Part shown: one piece after another, positions 46,340-57,599 of the stretch | Layout: each line of letters opens with the position of its first letter | How positions within the stretch are numbered: position 1 is the stretch's first letter | Source: Hepsetus odoe | Taxonomy: Eukaryota > Chordata > Actinopteri > Characiformes > Hepsetidae | DNA: 64,000 nt | Reading direction: 5' to 3' | NCBI GenBank assembly: GCA_017165825.1 | Contig: CM029384.1 | Location: 12,709,623-12,773,622, forward strand | Made by a program: the position numbers and the translations under genes | Notes under the pieces: model-generated | Told to the model about the DNA's origin: nothing | Database searches by the model: none | Seen by the model: the letters and a program-made list of their open reading frames with translations, nothing else

Positions 46340-48300
46340 TCAATGGAGGACTATGGCAGGGAGGGCATTGGGTGTAAAACATGCAGACAATTAAACAAAT
46401 TTCCATACTGGATCCATTGATGCCCAGAATCTAGACTGGCCCTAGTACAGCCATGTTGGGATGCAGGAGGAGCAAAGGAATGGTAGGAGAGTGGAAGTAA
46501 AGATAGGAATATTGAATGTATGGAGCATGTGTGTGTGTATGGGTTTTTATTACGGCGGTCTACATTCCACCCAGCGCTAGCAGCGCTAATGCTAACAGCG
46601 TGCTGGCTGAACCCATCATCAGACGTGTTAGGCCCATCCTGAAGCAGGTGAAGACCTGGCCCACAGGAGCCATCTCTGCTCTTCAGGACTGCTTTGAACA
46701 CACCAACTGGGACATGTTTAGGGATCTGCTACCTATGGTGACTCCATCAACTTGGAGGAGTACACAGCTTCAGTCACTGGCTACATCAGCAAGTGCATTG
46801 AGGATGTTACTGTCTCCAAGTCCATCATCACGCGATCAAACCAAAAGCCATGAATGAAGTGCGCAGACTCCTAAAAACCCGGGACAAGTCAGGGGACAAA
46901 GCCGCCCTAAGAAAAGCGAGGGCGAACCTGTCTCGGGCCATGCAAACTTACGCACAGAGGAGCCATTGCCACTTCAAAAACAGCAGTGACACACGGCGCA
47001 TGTGGCAGGGCATTCAGGCCCTCACCAGCTACAGGACATCTCCAACTGCCTGTGACGGTGACTCCTCCCTCCCAGATGCGCTGAACCGCTTCTGATAGTT
47101 TGATGTGGTGAACAACAAAGAAATGAGGAAGACCATCCCTCCTCCAAATGACCAGGTTCTCTGTCTGACCACGGCCGAAGTGAGAAGATCTCTACTGAGA
47201 GTCAACCCACAGAAAGCTGCTGGTCCAGACAACATACAAGGTCGTGTGCTCAGAGGATGTGCAGAACAGCTAGCAGATGTTCTCACCGACATCTTCAACA
47301 TCTCTCTGAGCATCACTGTTGTTCCAAGGTGCTTCAAGACCACCAGCATCATCCCGGTGCCAAAGAAATATTCTGTCTCCTGCCTAAATGACTATCGTCC
47401 CATCACACTCACACCTATCATCATGAAGTGCTTCGAGAGGCTGGTCCTGAGGCACATCAAGACTCAAATCCCTTCCTCATTGGATCCCCTGCAGTTCGAG
47501 TATTGTCCCAACTGCTCAACGGACAATGCAATCTCGACCACCCTCCATCTGGCCCTTTCTCATCTGGACAGAAAGGACAGTTATGTCAGAATGCTGTTCA
47601 TCAGCTACAGTTCAGCATTCAACACCATCATCCCTCAGCATCTGAGTGAGAAACTGAGGCTGCTGGGCCTGAATACCTCCCTCTGTAACTGGATCCTGGA
47701 CTTCCTGACTGGGAGACCCCAGTTAGTCAGGATCAGTAGCAGCACCTCCAAAACCATCACGCTGAGCACAGGATCCCCTCAGGGCTGTGTGCTCAGCCCA
47801 CTGCTGTTCACATTGATGACCCACGACTGTGCAGCCAAGTACAGCTCGAACCACATCATCAAATTTGCTGATGATACAACCGTGGTGGGTCTGATCAGCG
47901 GTGGAGACGAGGCGGCTTACAGAGAGGAGATACAACAGCTGACGGAATGGTGTAGAATCAGCAACCTGTCTCTGAACATCGAGAAGACTAAAGAGATGGT
48001 TGTTGACTTCAGGAGACCACGTTGGGACCACGCTCCACTGAATATCAACACCTCACCTGTGGAGATAGTCCAGAGCACCAAGTGTCTTGGTGTTCGCTTA
48101 ACAGACAACCTCACGTGGACCCTCAACACCAACTCCATCATGAAGAAAGCCCAGCAGCATCTCTACTTCCTGCGCAGACTGAGGAGAGCCCATCTTCCAC
48201 CACCCAGCCTCACCATCTTCTACAGGGGAACCATCTAGAGCATCCCGAGCAGCTTCATTACTGCCTGGGGCATGCAGACAGTTTCTCTTAAGCCCATTAA
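46340..48300 (+). mobile_element. Non-LTR retrotransposon relic (L2/CR1-type), forward strand
   Basis: A recognisable endonuclease scrap ('TAVYIPPSASSANANS', about 46550) is joined directly to the linker region ('LQDCFEHTNWDMF'), so most of the endonuclease was deleted. RT coding follows at 47105-48238 with '[13 protein letters not shown]', '[13 protein letters not shown]', '[15 protein letters not shown]' and 'KFADDTTVV'. The sequence stops soon after 'LTIFYRGTI' at an in-frame TAG, before the usual C-terminus, and an SINE follows. An upstream TGA near 47093 splits the reading frame. Inactive. Confidence 0.85.
47105..48238 (+). pseudogene. Reverse transcriptase domain of the LINE relic
   Basis: A 377-residue open frame with RT motifs in order. 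The second substrate motif reads '[11 protein letters not shown]', where active relatives have 'FIDFSSAFNT'. The catalytic Asp of the first motif is therefore replaced by Ser, which alone should abolish activity. The FADD pair is intact. The native start is missing because the frame is cut upstream. Confidence 0.85.
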
Positions 48301-48311
48301 AAGAACATAAA

Positions 48312-48528
48312 ATGGGTGGTGGTGGTCTAGTGGTAGGGTACTTGCCTACGGACCTATGGATTCAGAGGTTCCTGGTTCAAATCCCACCTCTAGTACTACC
48401 ACCATTGGGTCCTTGAGCAAGACCCTTAACCCTGAGTTGCTCCAGGGGGACTGTCCCTGTAATTAGGACCTGTAAGTCGCTCTGGATAAGAGCGTCTGCT
48501 AAATGCCGTAAATGTAAATGTAAATAAA
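48312..48528 (+). mobile_element. tRNA-derived SINE, family B, full length
   Basis: The head 'GGTGGTCTAGTGGTAGGG' (A-box-like) and 'GGTTCAAATCCCACC' (B box) are followed by 'GAGCAAGACCCTTAACCC', then the conserved tail 'GTCGCTCTGGATAAGAGCG' ending in TGTAAA repeats. This tail is shared with fish LINE/SINE pairs. Confidence 0.85.
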
Positions 48529-48529
48529 A

Positions 48530-49020
48530 TAGAAATGTTGTTTATCAAGAAATGCCTCTGCATGTCATTTAATGTTTCTGCCAAACTTAGTGATGTTAAT
48601 GAAGGATTCTCTCTTTCTGATTGGATGAACTTGTACAGATCCTATGGTAAAAATAAAAAAAAACCAATAAATAAATATAAAGAAATAAAGTGTGTATTAA
48701 AACTCTCGTACAGCACTTTACTTCACCTTACTAACAATTGTTTGTTGAAGCTAATATAATGCTAATCCAAGACCACAGGAAATGACAAAAATATCTTTAA
48801 ACGTTAACAATTACACAGCGATAAGTTTATTAGACAGCATTAAGTTAAATGTTACTATAAAAATACTATAAACTATATACTAAATACTATATAAATACTA
48901 TAAACATTTTATATTTTGAAATACAGACTGTTCAAATATTCACCAGTGCTATTTAGTAGCTTTTGGTACATTTTTTAATATAAAATACATTTTTAGGCTT
49001 GCTTTATATCAAATATAGTA
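48530..49020. other. AT-rich non-coding stretch
   Basis: No gene or named repeat is recognised. ATACTATA-type low-complexity repeats lie at about 48852-48910. Confidence 0.45.
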
Positions 49021-49028
49021 AAAAATGG

Positions 49029-50634
49029 GGTGGTCAAAAATATTAGCCCCATGTAAATGTTTGCTTTCAAAACACACCTACAGTAATTAACCAATCAGCT
49101 TTGAAACCACACCTGTGCAGTCAATTGGCTTCCTAACAACATTCAATCAGCATAAAAAGACCCCAAGGAACAGGGCACTTGAACACATGAGAAGGACTAA
49201 TGTTACTCACCATACCAAAGACAAAAGAAATCAGTCTGGAGCTCAGAAAGAAGATAGTAGAGGCTCATGATAAGGGGGAAGGCTACACTGCCATTTCCAA
49301 GCAATTCACAGTGTCTAGAACTGCTGTACGTTGCATCATTGCCAAGTACAAGGAGCCAAATTCTGCAAGAAACAAACCTGGCCATGGCCATAAGCGCAAG
49401 ATTTCAAGAACTCTGGAGAGGAAAATAGTCAGAGATGTCAGCAAGGAGGCCCGGACATCTGCCATGATGATTGTTGCTGACCTGGCCTCTCCTAGAGTTG
49501 ATGTTTCAAGAATACAGTTGTGAGGGCTCTTCATCGTGGTGGGCTTCAGGGTCATTGTCCCAGAAGAACCCCTTTACTCAAAGAGCGGCACATCACAGCC
49601 CGACTGAGGTTTGCCCATGAACATTTGAAAGGTAAAGATGAGTTTTGGAAGTCTGTGCTTTGGTCTAAACTGGAACTATTTGGGCCAATGGATGTTGCTT
49701 ATGTTTGGCGAAGAAAGGGAGAGGCCTTCATCCCTAGGAACACAGTTCCCACAGTTAAACATGATGGTGGGAGCATCATGGTGTGTGGCTGTTTTGCAGC
49801 CTCAGGCACAGGGAGCCTTGTTCGGGTGCATGGCATCATGAAAAAGAAAATTACATTGACATTTTGAGGGAGAATATGCAGAAATCTGCTCACAGTCTTT
49901 ACAGCATTTAGCAGATGCTCTTATCCAGAGCAACTTACACATCCTAATTACAGGGACAGTCCCCCTGGAGCAACTCAGGGTTAAGGGTCTTGTTCAGGAA
50001 CCCAATTATGGTAGTACTAGAGGAGGGATTTGAACCTGTGACCACATGGTCCATAGAACCATAGGCAAGTAGCCTACCACTACACCACCAGCGTTGCTTA
50101 TCACAGGGTCTTCCAACAAGACAATGACCCAAAGCATACATCAAAATTAGTCCAACAGTTCCACAAGGATACCAAAACCAAGATCCTGGAGTAGCCCGCA
50201 CAAAGCCCAGACGTAAATCCTATGGAGAATCTGTGGCGGGTGCTCAAAGTGAATGTCCATGCTCAGAAACCATGCAATTTGGACCAGCTAGAACAATTTG
50301 CAATGAAAGAATGGGCCAAAATCCCTCAGGAGACCTGTGCCAACCTAGTAAAGAAATACTGTTGTAAGAGACTGTTGTCAGTTGAGGCTCAGAAAGGGTA
50401 CACTATTGACTATTAATGGCCAGGGGGCTAATGATTTTGGATGTCTCATTTTTGCCCTTTCTTGTTTCAACTCGTATCAATAAATTATCCTAATTAAACT
50501 TCGTGGACATTGTTTTTTATAGTGTATTTGTTTCCAAAATAACAAACACTTGTTGTTAATGGTCATTTTCATGGAGAAATCAAGAGTGTTGTCTAATTTC
50601 ATAAGGGGGACTAATAATTTTGGCCTCAACTGTA
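49029..50634 (+). mobile_element. Tc1-like transposon, degenerate, carrying a SINE
   Basis: The left end 'TGGTCAAAAATATTAGCCCC' and right end 'ACTAATAATTTTGGCCTCAA' are imperfect inverted repeats. Transposase coding runs forward: a paired helix-turn-helix part (49200-49500; 'LRKKIVEAHDKGEGYTAISK', 'GHGHKRKISRTLERKIVRD'), a middle part ('RLRFAHEHLKGKDEFW', 'GGSIMVCGCFAASGTG') and an end part after the SINE ('NPMENLWRVLKVNV', about 50215). Frameshifts and stops divide it into three pieces. The SINE at 49893-50100 separates the last catalytic segment. Confidence 0.85.
49893..50100 (-). mobile_element. tRNA-derived SINE, family B, inside the Tc1 element
   Basis: Reverse-complement copy of the SINE at 48312: tail complement 'CAGCATTTAGCAGATGCTCT', 'GACAGTCCCCCTGGAGCAAC' and head complement 'CCTACCACTACACCACCA'. 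It interrupts transposase sequence that resumes at 'CTTCCAACAAGACAATGACC'. Confidence 0.8.
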
Positions 50635-50920
50635 TGTTATGCACGTTCCCTTTCATGCCGTACATCACTATGAAAGTCTCTCAGATCCTTATGCTTTCTC
50701 ATTTTTCAACACTAGAACTGTTTAATTGCAAATATATCCCACCCAGAGGCCATTGTATTGTATTGAGATAGTTATTAACATCACCTGTTAATAATTACAA
50801 TGATGTTAATAGGTTTACACATACGTACTATATTAGGTACACTTACCTTGTATCTATACACCCATTGTACAAATCGGCTCCAGCTGCAATAAAGGTTTAC
50901 TATGTAATTCTAAATTGTAG

Positions 50921-50926
<6 letters not shown>

Positions 50927-50952
<26 letters not shown>
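50927..50952. repeat. (TA)n microsatellite
   Basis: A short pure TA tract. Confidence 0.85.
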
Positions 50953-50955
<3 letters not shown>

Positions 50956-51019
50956 CACTCATCCACTATCAGTGATTTTATTTTGAAAATAATTTCAATA
51001 AATATAAATGTAAGACTCC

Positions 51020-51141
51020 CTGCGATGGGCTGGCGACCTGTCCAGGGTATGTCCCCCGTCCTCGCCCTGTGTGCTGGGTTGGACACCAGCACTCCCCCGT
51101 GACCCCGTTTGGGACAAGCAGCAGAAAATGGATGGATGGAT
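51020..51141 (+). mobile_element. LINE (L2-type) 3' tail
   Basis: The text 'CTGCGATGGGCTGGCGACCT', 'GTCCAGGGT' and final 'CAGAAAATGGATGGATGGA' is the well-known 3' end of fish L2-like LINEs and the SINEs that borrow it. No coding part is present, so it is a strongly 5'-truncated insertion. Confidence 0.75.
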
Positions 51142-51144
51142 AAC

Positions 51145-52305
51145 TTTAAGAATTTTGCTAAAACTATAGGATACTTTCATTGTCTAGGTGAAAATGCTGG
51201 CATGCAGACAGACTGCAGTTTAATCCAAGCACTATCTTACCCTGGTACAGCTTTTTCATTTTGCCACCCTTGGAAGAAAATACATCCTTGAAACACTGTA
51301 TTCAGGAAACAAGGTCCAATTCACTTTACACTGCCTCAAAAACAGAGCAGATACATGTTTTTGCTGGAGCAAAATTGTGTGTGGGGACAAACCAAAGTAC
51401 ATGAAACAAGCAAGTCTGGAGTCTGGATGCATAGGTTAGGTCAATCTGTATTGATCTTCCAAGACATGACCAATATGTATATGGTTTTCCACAAAGAAAT
51501 TCTATGCCTTACATCATTCAGAAACTTTGAAGCATTTAAGCTGAGCGCACTTCTCACTGTCAAGCTTTCTCAATCAAGCCACTTTTGAAAAATCTGTAGT
51601 GAAAATGCAGCCAATTCTAATTTAAACAAAAATGGAATAGTTGTTAAACATGTTTGATCTCTTTACTGCACCTTCATTTTCCTGTTACTCTGCTGTAAGA
51701 CAAAGAAACAAATCGACAGACAATAGCACAAAGTACTGCAGTGTACATCTTTCTCTTTGACAGTTTCCCAACCTCAAATGAGCACAGCTAAGAAAAGAAA
51801 AAATTAGATTAAAAAGTTAGAGAACATAGATAGTGTTTATATAGATTATAATAAAAAACTATCTACTAGGGGATTAAAGGTCAACAGTTTCTATACTGTC
51901 AATTACATAATTTTGAGCATTTAGCCCAAATAAGAGAAAAAACCTTAAGATTTAGATTAATTTACAATTTAGTGTTTTTAAACTAACATTCTCAAGCAAC
52001 ACCAAAACCACTAACTGCAAAACAAATCCGCATTTGTTCATTCACTCTAAATGTAGAAAACTGATGAACAGTAAGCACACAACTTTTCTAAACACGTAAG
52101 AAAAAACATGTTAATCAAACCATTACAGCAAATCAGGTATACTGGTCTGTTTGTGCAAAGTATGTTTTCTGAGCAGTGAACAAATAAAAAAAAGAACAAG
52201 AAGCTGTGGTGTACGTGTAAAACTATGAGTGCACTAGAGAGCATTGCCTGGTAGTGCTGCAAAAAATAAAGATTACTAAACCATAAATTTATTAATTCTG
52301 CTTCC
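51145..52305. other. Non-coding stretch, nothing recognised
   Basis: No exon, RNA gene or named transposon is visible. Confidence 0.45.
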
Positions 52306-52309
52306 TATA

Positions 52310-52548
52310 TATAGTGATTAGGGCGTTAGCCGCACGATCGGAGGATCAGGGGTTCGAACCTCTTCCCAATAGGTTACCCTGAGGTACCCTTGAGCAAGGT
52401 GCCGTCCCTGTCACTGCTCCCCGGGCGCTTTCAATAGCTGCACGGTGTTTGAGTGTGCATGGGTTAAATGCAGAGGTCCAATTTCTCTGTGGCTCTCTGT
52501 CTGCTGTGCTGTTTCCTCGCAATGACAAGGGTTGTCACTTTCACTTTT
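52310..52548 (+). mobile_element. tRNA-derived SINE, family A, forward strand, well preserved
   Basis: The head 'AGTGATTAGGGCGTTAGCCG' (A box) and 'GGGGTTCGAACCTC' (a perfect RNA Pol III B box, GGTTCGAACC) are followed by the core 'TTACCCTGAGGTACCCTTGA' and a TGTCACTTTCACTTT tail. It is the best-preserved internal promoter among the five family A copies, and it shows the sense orientation of the family. Confidence 0.8.
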
Positions 52549-52549
52549 T

Positions 52550-53615
52550 TTCAAATACAAAAACAAAGAACAGCAAATGTATCCCAATAACTGACACAGT
52601 ACTGTTCTTTTTAATATAATATTAAACTACAAGATCCAAATTTGTGTTTATGGAAGCTCACTTTAATCCTGTTCTACATTCTAACTCTCACTGCTCTTCA
52701 AAAATTGCTACATTATTCAGTACAGCAGAAAACAATGGACATCTTGCTTTCATTTAATATCATGGCAATATGGTTTCTCATCAACAGTTTTGCCCAACAT
52801 TTCTACTAGTTTTTGGCTTTTAAGGAATGAAGGTGCAGCAATGGCATATAATCAGCAGAGCACTGCTGTATTAAAAAAATAACTGAAGTATCAAGCCCCA
52901 TGCATTACAGATAATTAATCTGTTAAAGTGCACAGGGAATTATCTGGCAGGAACACAAAAAAATTCCTCCTTATAAAGGTCTACCTGAAGCTTCCGTTAG
53001 CGTAACTAAAACATGCAAAAAAACACTTTAAAAAGGACTTTCTCATCCATACCAATTTGCAATGTGCATCGCCAGTGCAAACCCCCCACTAGAGGAAGGA
53101 CAGTGAATATGCATGTTGACGGATTGACTTAGGTCACCAACAGGAAGTGCTGGTACAGGTCAGGGCTGACTTTTTCCAAGTGAGCCGTTTGAACCACACA
53201 GTGGCCTGATAAACACACACCCAAGTCAGCCAGACAGAAGTACTTTATATAGCCCAAGAGCAGATGGGTTGGGAGATGGTTTTGACTTTATGCAGCCCAA
53301 TTGCATGTAAGTAGAAATTGAATATTCAAAAACAATGGGTACTTCAGCATGATGGTCAATGGAAAAACTCCTACAAAAGCCTCTGTACTATATAAAAAAT
53401 AAAACCAAACTCAAGTTACAGCAAAGTACGAGTTACTTGCCACATAGTTCTTTGAATAGCTGCAGGATATGGTGTAAAAGCTAATGTGTAATATTGGGTA
53501 CATACAGAGGAGGAAAATGGAAGAATGGCATCTAATTTAAAAACTGAAACTATGATTTGGGGTTTTAGGACTAGATAGAGAACAGGTCAGTCCATCCCAT
53601 CCTGGGTCTGGAGCA
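52550..53615. other. Intergenic / ANKRD40 3' UTR region
   Basis: It lies downstream of the ANKRD40 stop codon on the reverse strand, so much of it is probably 3' UTR. The exact polyadenylation site is not resolved. No transposon is recognised. Confidence 0.45.
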
Positions 53616-53620
53616 GGGAG

Positions 53621-56404
53621 TTAGTAGGTCAGCCTGGAAGCCTTCATGTTGTAGCAAGGCCTATCAGTCAGCCCACCTGGGCCTCCAGAGAACAGAGACA
53701 AACCCTCTGCCTTCTCCAACACAACTTCCAGCTCCTGAAAATCCTGTAGTCGAGCCACGTCTTTGTCCTGTCATACCAACACAAACAGAAAGTGAAGGGG
53801 AATCATCTGTATGCATCAGGACTTCTAAGTTTCCTTGTGACCTTTGGTATAATTAGTAATGACTAACCATGATGGCAATAAAATGCTGTTTTTCTGTTTT
53901 ATTCTGATAAATAAAAGCTAACCTGCAGTTGCTGACACTTACAATGCTATGCATATGATTCAGTGTGAAACAGCTGTTCCTAAGTGGTTATGCAAAATTA
54001 CATAGTAATTACATATAAAAGTGAAAGTGACTGAAAGCAAAAATAAATAAATAAATAAATAAATAAATATATATTATATATATAGTTAGATCTTTTAATA
54101 TAATAAATCAAGTAAAATTAAGACTAATTCATTTGTTATTTTTAGATTGAATTCATTAAAAGCCCATTGATACCACAAATTTAGGTGTGACTACAAAATA
54201 CCCTTTGATACAACTTTAGAAGAAAAATAAAACTTCAAGACATTTTCCATCATGAACATTCCAAGTAGACATACTGTGGTATTATGCCATATTGCCTACC
54301 ACTAAATTGACATCATAGGTCTATATCATGCTATGATGTGCCAGAAAGAAGTAATAAACCCTTTAAAAATATTGTTCCTATCACAATCACTGGGGAAAAT
54401 TGTGATATATTTTCATAGAACAATGTATTTCCTGTCAAACCATTCTGAAAGAAATATGTTAACTATGTATGAGCAACTATGAGTTTACTGTCTTAAATAA
54501 TATGTATAAATATGTTATATGTTAATCTTTATATTAATTTTATTATGCAGGGTTTGGGGCCAATCCAATTAGATAAAAATAATTCTTAATTATTATACAA
54601 AATAAATTGTGTAACTGCCAAAACAGAATCTGCTCATCCTCATACACAGGCAGAAAAAAATACATGACATAATTTACTAGGTCAGAGGGGGAAATATAAA
54701 TTAATAACATACCTTTCTGAGCATGGTATTGGGAAGCTTACGGATTTTTTCCACATGTTCTGCACTGATGTCTAGCTCACGACAGCAGACACGCAGAAGT
54801 GCCCGGTATGTCAACTCCTGCCGGTCTAGCTCCACTTCAATAAAGTCATTTTCTCTGGCATGAGGGTTTTGGATACGTACCTTTAGGACCAGTTCTGAAA
54901 GACAGTGTGAGCAGAGTATTAGTTATTAGCAGATAAGAACAACTATTCCCCAGTGGTTCTTTAAGGAACACTTAAATAAAACACTTCATAACACATACCC
55001 TGCACATTGACAGGAAAGGTGCTAGTAAAGAAGAACGGCTGGAAGGCAGGCATGGAACCCCCAGGCTGTGAATAGTTTAGTGGCTGAGGCAGAGATTGCT
55101 GTCTGGTAACTGAAGGGTTGGAGACTGTAGCTTGGCCTGCACCTTGGGAGGGTAGTGGGGGGCATACAGGGCCATTCTGAGAAATGGCATGATTGTGGGC
55201 ATGTTCAGTATGATTGCTGTGGTTCGCTTCAGGGGATACTTCCATTGACAAGGGCCCATTAACCACTGGGCTTGGCACAATGCCATTCTGCTCCACTACA
55301 GAAATGTAGGACACTGCTTGCTGGCTCTGGGTGTCCGCATACATGCTCTGAGGCGGTTGCTGCTGCTCTTGTGTGGGAGACAGGGTGGCCGGCTCAGAGT
55401 CTACTGCCTCTGAATGGTCACTGGTGCCATTCTGAGATACATGTCGTGCTAGACTCAAGTCATCCTTATCCATCTTGCTGTAGAGGAATGGTGGGTTGGA
55501 GAGATAGTTTGGAATGATTGGCAGCTCTGGTTCCTTCACTTCTGGCACATCCTCCTCCTCCACTGCAAAGAGGAGGAACACTGGTAAGAAAACTGTACCA
55601 AAAGATTACAACTATGAAAAACAATCTACAGAAGGCAGTCGTTCAGAGCCAAATACATACCTCCCAGCAGTCTTCGAATTTCAGGCTTTGATGTTAACTG
55701 CACTGCTAGCTCATCTTTTGCAGTGAGAATGTCTTTATCAGCTCCAGAATTCAAAAGGTACGCCACTATGTGTTTCTGGTTTCTTTTACAAGCCCAATGC
55801 AAGCATGTCCTGGATTAAAAACAAACACAGTAAGGGCACTCTATCAAATAGTGTAGCAAAGTTTTGATGCAGAAGGACACGCTAAGACTACACTTTTGTT
55901 TACCTTCACAAACTAAAAGGAACTGACAAAAAAAAAACCTTCACACAACACATAGCAACGTCACCATCAACAACCAGAGGCAAGAATGAAGCCTTGACAC
56001 TGTTAGGTTGTATTAGACAGAATTAAGGCAAAGTTGGCAGGTTGGTTAATCGGATAAGCGAAAGCTGCATCTATTGCTAGCTTCCAGGCACACATGCCAC
56101 CACAGGTAGGACTCTGAGCTAGCCAGCCAGTTAGCCTGATCGCTCGGGCGGAGCTGACATTTATTGGGTTTTCTGCGAAAAGGTGTGAACAAACCGTGAA
56201 CACTCATTCACGAATCAGATAAACGACTTAAATCAAGAAGTTCGTGGGCCTTTTTTGGCTTGCGACGTACCACCCGTTGATTTCGTTTTGAGAGTTGATA
56301 TTGACTCCGCTCTCGACCAGGTTCCGCACTTCATCAATGTCTCCAATGGCACTCGCCTCTCTTAACCGCTCCTGTAGCTCTTTGTCCAAAGACGACGTTG
56401 ACAT
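53621..56404 (-). CDS. ankrd40: ANKRD40: ankyrin repeat domain-containing protein 40
   Basis: Five coding exons: 56404-56271, 55809-55661, 55562-54999, 54894-54713 and 53767-53621. All junctions have AG/GT ends and compatible phases, giving 391 residues (human about 368). Residues 1-95 contain the ankyrin repeats: 'QERLREASAIGDIDEVRNLV', 'NEINGWTCLHWACKRN' and 'VAYLLNSGADKDIL'. An acidic linker (VEEEDVPEVKEPELP), a Ser/Gln/Pro-rich middle and a conserved C-terminal half follow: 'PAFQPFFFTSTFPVNVQE', 'LVLKVRIQNP', 'ENDFIEVELDRQELTY', 'VEKIRKLPNTMLRKDKDVAR'. It ends 'RPCYNMKASRLTY', matching the human end. Molecular function is not well established. Only the middle, exon 3, is clearly less conserved, as usual. 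It neighbours WFIKKN2, as in human. Confidence 0.96.
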
Positions 56405-56960
56405 AGTTCAGCTGGTTAGCAATTAACTTTCATACGAACAGGCCAACAAAACAGTCTCTCCAGAACCTGCTATCCCACCCAGCCGGGACCACGGCTGCTG
56501 TTCGCCGTCATGAAATGTTTGCTTCTTAATGGGGTTTAAGGGGAATATAAACAAAAAAGAAACCCTCAAAGACTCTGAAATGCTTCAGACGATCACAATT
56601 TTATGGACAAGCCAAATTGGTAACTTTAAAAGCTCACTTCCGACAGCTAATGGTATAAAAGCTTCGCCGACTAGCGAAGTCCCCTATCGGCAGTATGCCC
56701 AATATTCCCATCCTGGGGGTCAGATTTGAGTGTGACACCAGAGGACCAGGTATTAGGTTCCTACACAGACCGGTTAGCCTACTTCTTACTTATTTTTCAA
56801 CTTTTACTGTTTAACAATAGGCCACGTTTCATTAAACGTAAAACGTATAAAATACATACGTTAAGCTAACCTAGCCCCTTCATTTGGCTTTACCCGACAC
56901 GGACTTCCTGTGAAGTTAGGCGTTCAGCCCACACAGCAGTTAGCGTCTGAATATGCTACT
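56405..56960. other. Upstream region of ANKRD40
   Basis: Sequence before the ANKRD40 start codon (on its strand), presumably holding the 5' UTR and promoter. It has scattered CpG and no clear TATA box. No divergent gene is recognised. Confidence 0.35.
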
Positions 56961-56964
56961 TGCT

Positions 56965-57015
56965 ATAGGGCTATGCAATATGACGATATTTATCGCTATC
57001 GTGATAAATTACATC
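56965..57015. mobile_element. hAT-like MITE terminus
   Basis: 'TAGGGCTATGCAATATGACG' followed by 'ATATTTATCGCTATCGTGAT' is the typical start of fish hAT MITEs (CAGGGCTGCACAATATG...CGATAT). It is related to the relic at 20540-20581. A SINE lies downstream, and a second terminus is not identified. Confidence 0.5.
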
Positions 57016-57122
57016 ACAGTGTTTTTTGCCTGCGCGGAACGCAGTGTTAATAATTTTATCCCACTTTACAAACCATATTAGTCCTGTTAAACCAGGTCTA
57101 GTCAAATTTTGTAATCATATGA

Positions 57123-57375
57123 ATGCAAGTGACTACCCTCGTCATTGTGAAACGCAGCGCTGCACAACACAACGAAATTCAACCTCTGCGTTTCACCCAT
57201 ACAAACACGTGCAGCAGGGGGCAGATATTGAAAGCCCAGGGAGCAGTGACCGGGACAGTACCTTGCTCAAGGGTATCTCAGGGCAACCTACTGGTGAGGG
57301 AGTCAAACCCACAATTTTCTGATCCAGGGCAACTCCCTGACCACTAGGCCACCACTGCCCCGCCGCTGTGTGATT
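57123..57375 (-). mobile_element. tRNA-derived SINE, family A, reverse strand
   Basis: The same core as other family A copies ('GTGCAGCAGGGGGCAGATAT', 'TCTCAGGGCAACCTACTGG'), with the head complement 'TGACCACTAGGCCACCACTG'. The B box is altered (GGGAGTCAAACCC). Confidence 0.75.
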
Positions 57376-57599
57376 ACACATTCATATTTTTGCTAGAATA
57401 GAGCAAGCCTCGAACCTACGACCTCTTGGTCAACAGACGATGATGACACATGAGTATTGTGAAATTTATCAAAGTATTGAGATATTTTGTTCAACAAAAT
57501 ACAAAAAAAAACCCACATTTTTAAAAAATAATATTTTAGTTCATAATAATCATTTGTCATTGTAATTATAATTTGTAAATCCAACTCATAGTAATTATG

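Noticed and set aside
48312..48390. A second tRNA-like sequence with B box GGTTCAAATCC
   Set aside because: It is the head of SINE family B, followed by the SINE body and LINE-like tail.
52310..52380. A tRNA-like sequence with a perfect B box
   Set aside because: It is the head of SINE family A; it is followed by the SINE core and tail, and no full cloverleaf forms.
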